Assembly: GCA_021464525.1 (NCBI GenBank)
Contig: JADRCO010000953.1
Span: 1 to 24,236, forward strand
DNA length: 24,236 bases
Source: Rhizophagus sp. LPA8_4_AMF
Lineage: Eukaryota > Glomeromycota > Glomeromycetes > Glomerales > Glomeraceae
Reading direction: 5' to 3'
Shown piece by piece: positions 19,295 to 24,236 of the stretch (its first letter is position 1; each line of letters opens with the position of its first letter). Made by a program: the position numbers and the translations under genes. Below the pieces are notes generated by a model. That model was not told the origin of the DNA. It saw only the letters and a list, made by a program, of their open reading frames with translations, and ran no database searches.

Positions 19295-19996
19295 TTATTG
19301 AAATATTCTTGTTGTCAGCCCATTTGTATCTTGGTGAGTAATATGTTCATTACTTGGCAAATCACTATCATTATAATTTTGATTATTTTCATTTGATGAA
19401 ACGGTTTGTGTTATCATTTCATTATTCCCAACATCATTTGTGTTTCTATCACAGATCATTCGATTGAAAAGTTTTCTCTTCAAGTTATGTTCAAGATTGA
19501 ATTTTTGATCTAAAGATAATAATTCTACTGTATCAAAATTTATTCCACACATTTCATTATTCAAAATGGCTTCTACTAGTGAGTATGAAAGTAATTTACA
19601 AGTGACGTGATATCTTACAGAGGGATATCTTGGATGCTGGTAAAAAAATTCATGATCATAATGATTATTATGGTCATTAAAAGTATCTTGTAAAATAATC
19701 TTACAAATTACAAGATAATAATTGAAGTCATTTTGTGAAAAGTGATAAAACTTTAAATAACTTAAAACTTGTAAAATCTGCTGATACTGCATAGTATGTG
19801 CTGCTACACCGAAAGTAGAAAAGTTACATGATGTATTAAACATATTAGACATGATATCGGTTATATTTCCATGGGACGTTATTGAAGATTCTTGATTTTG
19901 CGTAGTTTGTTGAATAGTGGTAGAAAAATCAAATGATTCATCAGTTTCAATGCCGGAATTATTATAAATAAACGATTGTTGTAAATTTCCATCCAT
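19295..19996 (-). CDS. Unrecognised 233-residue orphan protein, intact
   Basis: The only clean, uninterrupted gene-sized frame in the window. The family is unknown to me and no function is proposed. Residues 1-55 are Ser/Thr/Asn/Gln-rich and probably disordered. Residues about 60-180 form a compact block rich in aromatic residues (QILQVLSYLKFYHFS, YLVICKIIL, EFFYQHPRYPSVRYHVTCKL, LSLDQKFNLEHNLKRKLF) with conserved Cys and His. The last 50 residues are again Asn/Ser-rich. No signal peptide or membrane segment is seen. ATG 19996 is supported because the paralogue at 14585 begins with the same codons and about 240 bp upstream align. Differences from the paralogue are often conservative (S/T, I/V, K/R), which suggests past selection on the protein. 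No intron is needed. An AATAAA-like motif lies on the minus strand near 19190. There is no operon-like neighbour. Confidence 0.7.
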   Translation of the reverse strand: MDGNLQQSFIYNNSGIETDESFDFSTTIQQTTQNQESSITSHGNITDIMSNMFNTSCNFSTFGVAAHTMQYQQILQVLSYLKFYHFSQNDFNYYLVICKIILQDTFNDHNNHYDHEFFYQHPRYPSVRYHVTCKLLSYSLVEAILNNEMCGINFDTVELLSLDQKFNLEHNLKRKLFNRMICDRNTNDVGNNEMITQTVSSNENNQNYNDSDLPSNEHITHQDTNGLTTRIFQ

Positions 19997-20500
19997 AGTT
20001 TTATGTGTTATAGTGAAAACAGTTAGTTATATCTCTTAAAATATAAATACAGAATTACTATTCAAAGAATAATCTATTACGTAAAATGAAATGGAGAATA
20101 AAGAAAATTTTTTTTGATGTTTATATAAAAGAAAAAAGTTCCAAATATAAATAATTTGAAAAAAAATATTTATACACTTTAATTGAAAAAAAAACAAGGA
20201 GGCATATTTCCGGTGTAACGAACCGGTGTTAAACGGAATTATGTTAGTATAATTTACTATTTATTTATACAAAGATTAACAATAATTTGAAATAAATCCG
20301 ACGAATTGCAGTTTGCCTTTTCGGAACAGAACGGACACTGATCAAAAAAAGAAATTATATTATCGATTTATTTTCCTTTTTTTTCTAGTCTGCTTTTTTA
20401 TCATAAGATTTTTTTAAAATTTTGAAATAAACTTTTAAACTTTATTTCTCATATCTCGAGCAAATAGTACCAACCGAAATAACCATTTGGCGCTTTTTGT
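19997..20500 (-). other. Conserved 5' region of the orphan gene
   Basis: Non-coding, yet alignable with 13660-14584 once R2 is skipped: GGAAATATG (14340 and 20213), AACATCAAAAA, CTCCATTTCATTTT, TAATAGATTA and AGTAATTCTGT followed by AAGAGATAT just before the start codon. It may hold the promoter; no individual element can be assigned. Confidence 0.5.
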
Positions 20501-21221
20501 TAATATATGTTATTTAATTAAACTTTTTTGCTGATCTATTTGTGTTACAAAAAAACAGCAGATCCCCCACTAGATTTTTGATGCCATAGAAAACAATAAC
20601 CCCAACTTCATATTGTTTTATCGCGTCGGGTTAAATAAAATTTCGATTTACATTTTACACTCATTTTACGCATACTGTAATACCTGTAATTAGGATAATC
20701 TTATTACATATTGTATAAATGAGAAATTACGCAATTACCTCTGAAATACATTAACTATATTAACTTTGAAAGAAAAGGAATATTGCCCATGAAACCATGT
20801 GAAATAGCAATATTTTTTTAACGTCAAGAATGCCACGAGGTAATCGCATTTTGATCGCATTTTCACATGTGAATATTGAATGAACAAGGTTTTTTAAACA
20901 ATAACGCAAATAATGATTAATCATTTCCAAAGATTTCCAAATTCGATTATTTTAATTGTCAAAAATAAAGATTTTTCGAAAATATGTTACTAAAATTATT
21001 CAGTTTTTGATTAATTCTTGTACTTTGATGTTTATTTTACACTTTATACATATCCTCTTTTAGTAGCAAAATACTCAAATTCGGAACGTTTAAACTAATA
21101 CCTATGTTAAATCTATTTTTTTTCTTGAATCGCCATCTTATCTTTATATCTTAAAGTTTCACAGAAATTCGCATCACATTACATGATCAGTGGGAAAAAA
21201 GAATATTATATATACATATTA

Positions 21222-21315
21222 GCTATATCGGTCACAGGACCGAATGATTGGATGAAAATGGGCCACATAGTGGCCATTTTCACCAATCAATAAAGGTCCC
21301 TGTGACCGATATAGC
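21222..21315. mobile_element. 94-bp near-perfect palindrome (hairpin or foldback element)
   Basis: The arms read GCTATATCGGTCACAGGACC and, on the opposite strand from the right, GCTATATCGGTCACAGGGACC; the inner arms GATTGGATGAAAATGGGCCAC and GATTGGTGAAAATGGCCAC continue the pairing down to a 3-base centre near 21267. The equivalent R1 copies at 600-620 and 12740 lack it, so it is an insertion. Confidence 0.85.
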
Positions 21316-21332
21316 CCACATCCAATAAAAGT

Positions 21333-21504
21333 GTTATCGTTCTGCCCTCACTGATCATATTGACTGATAAAATAAACTAACTTTATTTGATTAGCTTTTA
21401 ATAAGCTTTACACAATATTGTTATAAACTCATAAATAATATTGATCAATTTAAAACAATATCGGTCAGTAAAAGTCTAAATGATCTTACTGGCTGAACGA
21501 TAAC
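21333..21504. mobile_element. 172-bp MITE with ~26-bp TIRs
   Basis: Left end GTTATCGTTCTGCC…TGATCAT pairs with right end ATGATCTTACTGGCTGAACGATAAC; the outer 10 bp (GTTATCGTTC/GAACGATAAC) are perfect. No clear TSD. R1 copies a and b lack this block. It begins 17 bp after the hairpin, so the two could be one composite insertion. Confidence 0.75.
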
Positions 21505-22110
21505 TAAATTTATCGTAGCACAGAATTTAAAAATTTATTACACGTGTCTCGGAGATAGCGATAAAAGCGAGATATATAATATTATAAGAATTTTTTCTTT
21601 ATGATTACATTACAAGCTAGAATGGAAGACAATGTTTTATTTATTTATTTTGTTTACAATATATAAATAAAAATATATATATACACACAATTAAGTTCAA
21701 ATTAATATTTCGAATTTTCTGGAAAATTACGTGGCTGTTTACTGTGTTTTTATCAAAAAAAAAAATGTCAAATGAATATAAAATGAAGTACGTCAAGATT
21801 ATATGATCGAAAGTTTCTTACAGTAAATCAAAATTGTTCTCGGGAAAATAATTAATTAAGGCCCTGTAAAAAATGTAACTATAAAATAAACAGATACATG
21901 TATGTCATAAGTCCGTATTTTTCTGTGTTCTGAACAACCTTAAGTTACAAAAATGCTTCGGGAAATCTAGAAAAAGAATTTATTAAATATATAATAAACT
22001 TTAAAAATGGATCAAATCTATTAATAACATGGTAATTAAAATCAAAGAAAAAATACAATTTCCAGTGTTTTATATACATTGCACGTAATTAGATTTTCTA
22101 GCCACAAGAC

Positions 22111-22555
22111 TAGGTATGTTAACGGACCGGTCGGACCAATTAGGATTAGGACCGAACAAAAAAATTATCAATTAGTAAGCTGGTCAACAAATTTATTGAC
22201 TAATTTGTTAATATATGATTAACTAATTTGTCAACAATGTAACAAGAATTGCATAATTTTTTTTTGTTTACCTAAGAACGAACTAACGAGTTTATGGTAA
22301 AGATGGTCAATGGTCCTACGACCTTTAGTTTATGAGGTGAACAAAAAAATTTTTTTGTTTATAGTAAAATAAACAAGAAACAATTTTTTTTTGTTAATCT
22401 ACACAAATTAGTGGTCGTTCACTCGTTCTTAAACAACTAAAAACTTTTCTAAAAATTTTTTTTTATAGGACCGCAGTCCAGAACCGCAGTCTTATAGTCG
22501 GTCTGGTGACTCCGGTCCCGGACCGCGGACCGATGAAGACCAGACCAGTACCTTA
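22111..22555. mobile_element. 445-bp GGACCG-rich element with imperfect 8-bp TSD
   Basis: R1 copy a reads CCACAAGATTTAGAGTAT where this copy reads CCACAAGAC, the element, then TTAGAATAT: an empty site. Flanking 8-mers are CACAAGAC (22103-22110) and TACGAGAC (22556-22563), 6 of 8 identical with two transitions. The ends start TAGGTATGTTAACGG and, on the other strand, TAAGGTACTGGTC. Both ends hold clustered GGACCG/CGGTCC motifs and the centre is AT-rich with TTTTTTTG runs. The 8-bp TSD suggests a non-autonomous hAT element. No coding frame. Confidence 0.75.
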
Positions 22556-22736
22556 TACGAGACTTAGAATATTCATTTTTGTGGACGTAAAAAAAAATAT
22601 CCCGTTTAAACTTAGTGTATATTTAATTTAGGATCGGCACACGTTTCTCTACGCATCTCTTAAGGCCAGAATTACGCAATGCCACTTACTATTATCAAAA
22701 AAGGAAAGAACTACACGTTAATTTGGTTTGCTCGAT

Positions 22737-23295
22737 CGGAGTCCTGAATTATGAAAACGTGCAGTGTATCTCGGTTCTGGGCCTAATCCTTGGACTGGGA
22801 CCACAGATCTTTAGGACCGGATTTAGGACCGACGAAAACCTAGTCCTAAAAGTCCTATCCAATAGATTTCAGAAGTGATAAGATTTATAACAATGCCGAT
22901 ATGTCAATATATATTAAAAATTCTAAATGTACCATGTAACAATGAGTGATACTTTTAACAGCTCTGATGGCACGTTTGTCCTGTATTTACTAATTTACAG
23001 CATCATTTAAAATCTTTGTAAATATACACTTTAGTATGTAGTTTTGAATTGATGTAACACTAATAAGAAAATTTTAAATTGTTTGATAATAAAAGAATTA
23101 ATGGAAAAAAAAGCTTTAAGAATTCTTCTAAAAATTGTCATTTGGATGCAAAAAACATACACTCGTTAATATTAAATTATAAAAATAAATGAAATATCAT
23201 TTTTATACAACGAAATTTATAAATAATTTAGCCCAGGACCAGGTCCTGGCAGGTCCAGGACTGGACTTAATAGGACCTAAGTCCTAGGACTCTAA
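22737..23295. mobile_element. Probable second GGACC/GTCCT-rich non-autonomous element
   Basis: Dense GGACC/GTCCT motifs at 22750-22860 (GACTGGGACC, TTAGGACCGGATTTAGGACCG, AGTCCTAAAAGTCCT) and again at 23231-23295, with about 350 bp of plain AT-rich DNA between. The right cluster holds the perfect palindrome CCAGGACCAGGTCCTGG (23233-23249) and AGGACCTAAGTCCTAGGACT. Exact ends and TSD are not visible. The layout resembles the 22111-22555 element. Confidence 0.5.
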
Positions 23296-23548
23296 CATTT
23301 TACAGTTTCTGATAACAAAGAATGCTCAATAATACTTACTAGTTGTTTTATTAATTAAATCGATCAAATAAATTAAATACTAAATCGCGTGATATTGAAC
23401 GGAGGCCAGGTCCTAAGAGAATATAAATTTATCAACGTTCGTATCCTTTTCAACTCAAAATCAGATGAAGTTTGCTGATCGCTGATCACAAAAACCAACT
23501 CAAAACCCGAACGAGCAGAATTGAACTGAGTCATGACGCATTAGCTCC

Positions 23549-23709
23549 CTATAAAAAATTATATCCGTTATTTCTGTAAAAACTCCGTAAATATGAGCCT
23601 TTCACGGATCCATTCACGGAAAATGAAAATAATTCGATAAATTCCGTGATATAAGGTTATTAATTCCGGAAATATGAGCCTTTTACGGGAAAAAGATGGA
23701 ATATAAAAA
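23549..23709 (+). repeat. Dispersed repeat R3, copy D
   Basis: CCCTATAAAAAATTATATCC, TTATTTCTGTAAAAACTC, then TCCGTAAATATGAGCCTTTCACGGA and a second unit AATTCCGGAAATATGAGCCTTTTACGGG. The half-motif CATTCACGGA is repeated once more at 23610. It lies inside a block that resembles 15900-16000 inverted, again as an extra insertion. Confidence 0.75.
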
Positions 23710-24236
23710 CGGATCGACTTTTATTACAGAGATCGGAGGATATAGCCTACTAGCTTATTATTTAGTACGATTCTATAAAATTAGTTCTATAAAATTACCC
23801 AATTCCATGTGATATTTTTATTCTTACTCTCCATATATTAACAATAATAAATAACCTGCAATATCCTTCGGAGCACGTTACAATCGATCAGAGTTAGATC
23901 AGTAAACAGCGAAACTTTTATAATCCATGTTTATTATATCTGATATTTATATTTAAGAAATAAAATAACAAAAAAGTTGTAAAACGTAATCACCTATTGT
24001 TTATTAAACTAGTATTATTATGACTAGGAAAAGGAAACCGTTAAAGTCCGTCGCGTTTATTTACTCGGGATCTTTTTTATTAAAAAAAAATTGATTACGA
24101 AAAATTAGCATATAAAAAATACGTACCACCAAAATAAAATAAGCCGTGTTACAAAATCATCAGTGAAAAGTGATACATAATCAAAAATGGAAAAAGCAGG
24201 GGTAATCAGCGAGGTGACGTCAGCGGATGGAAGGAA
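23710..24236. other. Non-coding right edge
   Basis: No gene is seen. 23850-23900 matches the minus strand of 15900-15965. The final 50 bases (CAGGGGTAATCAGCGAGGTG…) are less AT-rich than what precedes them and may begin a different element or an exon cut by the window edge. Confidence 0.4.

Larger units (their letters stand above)
19030..21850 (-). repeat. Arm 2 of the large inverted duplication
   Basis: The reverse strand follows 12430-15330 in order (see arm 1). This arm keeps the intact gene and lacks R2 and R3 insertions, but carries two small inverted-repeat insertions at 21222-21504. Confidence 0.8.
20700..22735 (+). repeat. Repeat R1, copy f (longest, with nested insertions)
   Basis: Follows R1 copy a from 1 to about 1540 in direct orientation, with extra blocks at 21222-21504 and 22111-22555. 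Shared blocks: ATTACCTCTGAAA (20735), TAATCGCATTTTGATCGCAT (20840), CGGAACGTTT (21083), ACATGATCAG (21181), CAAATTAATATTTCG (21697), GTTCTCGGGAAA (21836), GCCACAAGA (22101), ATCCCG-TTTAAAC (22600) and ATTATCAAAAAA (22692). Confidence 0.8.

Noticed and set aside
1-24236. tRNA and rRNA genes
   Set aside because: I looked for T-loop-like GTTCGA/GTTCAA blocks with matching acceptor stems and for conserved rRNA segments and found none. A tRNAscan-SE run would settle the tRNA question.

Overview
The window looks like repeat-rich, very AT-rich eukaryotic DNA (my estimate by eye is above 70% A+T), most likely fungal. A Glomeromycotina (arbuscular mycorrhizal) genome such as Rhizophagus or a relative fits the base composition, the short GT-AG introns, the pogo/Tigger-type transposase and the low gene density. 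This assignment is inference; no rRNA, tRNA or housekeeping gene is present to confirm it. Only one clean, full-length gene-like ORF is seen: an unrecognised 233-residue protein at 19295-19996 on the minus strand.

Layout. 1-2020: a degenerate non-coding repeat, called R1 here, carrying a 246-bp MITE with a 9-bp target-site duplication (TSD). 2599-4158: the broken remains of an unrecognised multi-exon gene, split by a 656-bp non-autonomous hAT-type element (2675-3330) with an exact 8-bp TSD and an 18-bp tandem array. 4816-5173: a small unrecognised gene or gene fragment. 5328-7661: a complete but dead pogo/Tigger DNA transposon with matching terminal inverted repeats (TIRs), a decayed transposase whose three catalytic Asp can still be read, a 79-bp intron and a Glu-rich C-terminal tail. 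8308-8610: a MITE packed with TCATTT/AAATGA hexamers. 10114-10290: a foldback element with long arms. 10291-12140: no gene found.

12430-15330 and 19030-21850 form a large inverted duplication. Each arm holds one copy of the same orphan gene (14585-15264 plus, frameshifted; 19295-19996 minus, intact), the shared upstream region, and an R1 copy beyond it. Fragments of R1 also lie at 9545-9760, 16200-17940 and 18350-18790. The arm at 20700-22735 has collected nested insertions: a 94-bp near-perfect hairpin, a 172-bp TIR element and a 445-bp GGACCG-rich element. The equivalent R1 copy at 1-1540 lacks them and so serves as an empty site.

A separate short dispersed motif (about 160 bp, with one or two TCCGT...ACGGA hairpins) appears four times, at 9946, 13468, 16902 and 23549. 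Overall this is a DNA-transposon and duplication graveyard around a small orphan gene family. The points most worth follow-up are the orphan family with its long conserved upstream module, and the acidic-tailed pogo transposase. All alignments were made by eye.
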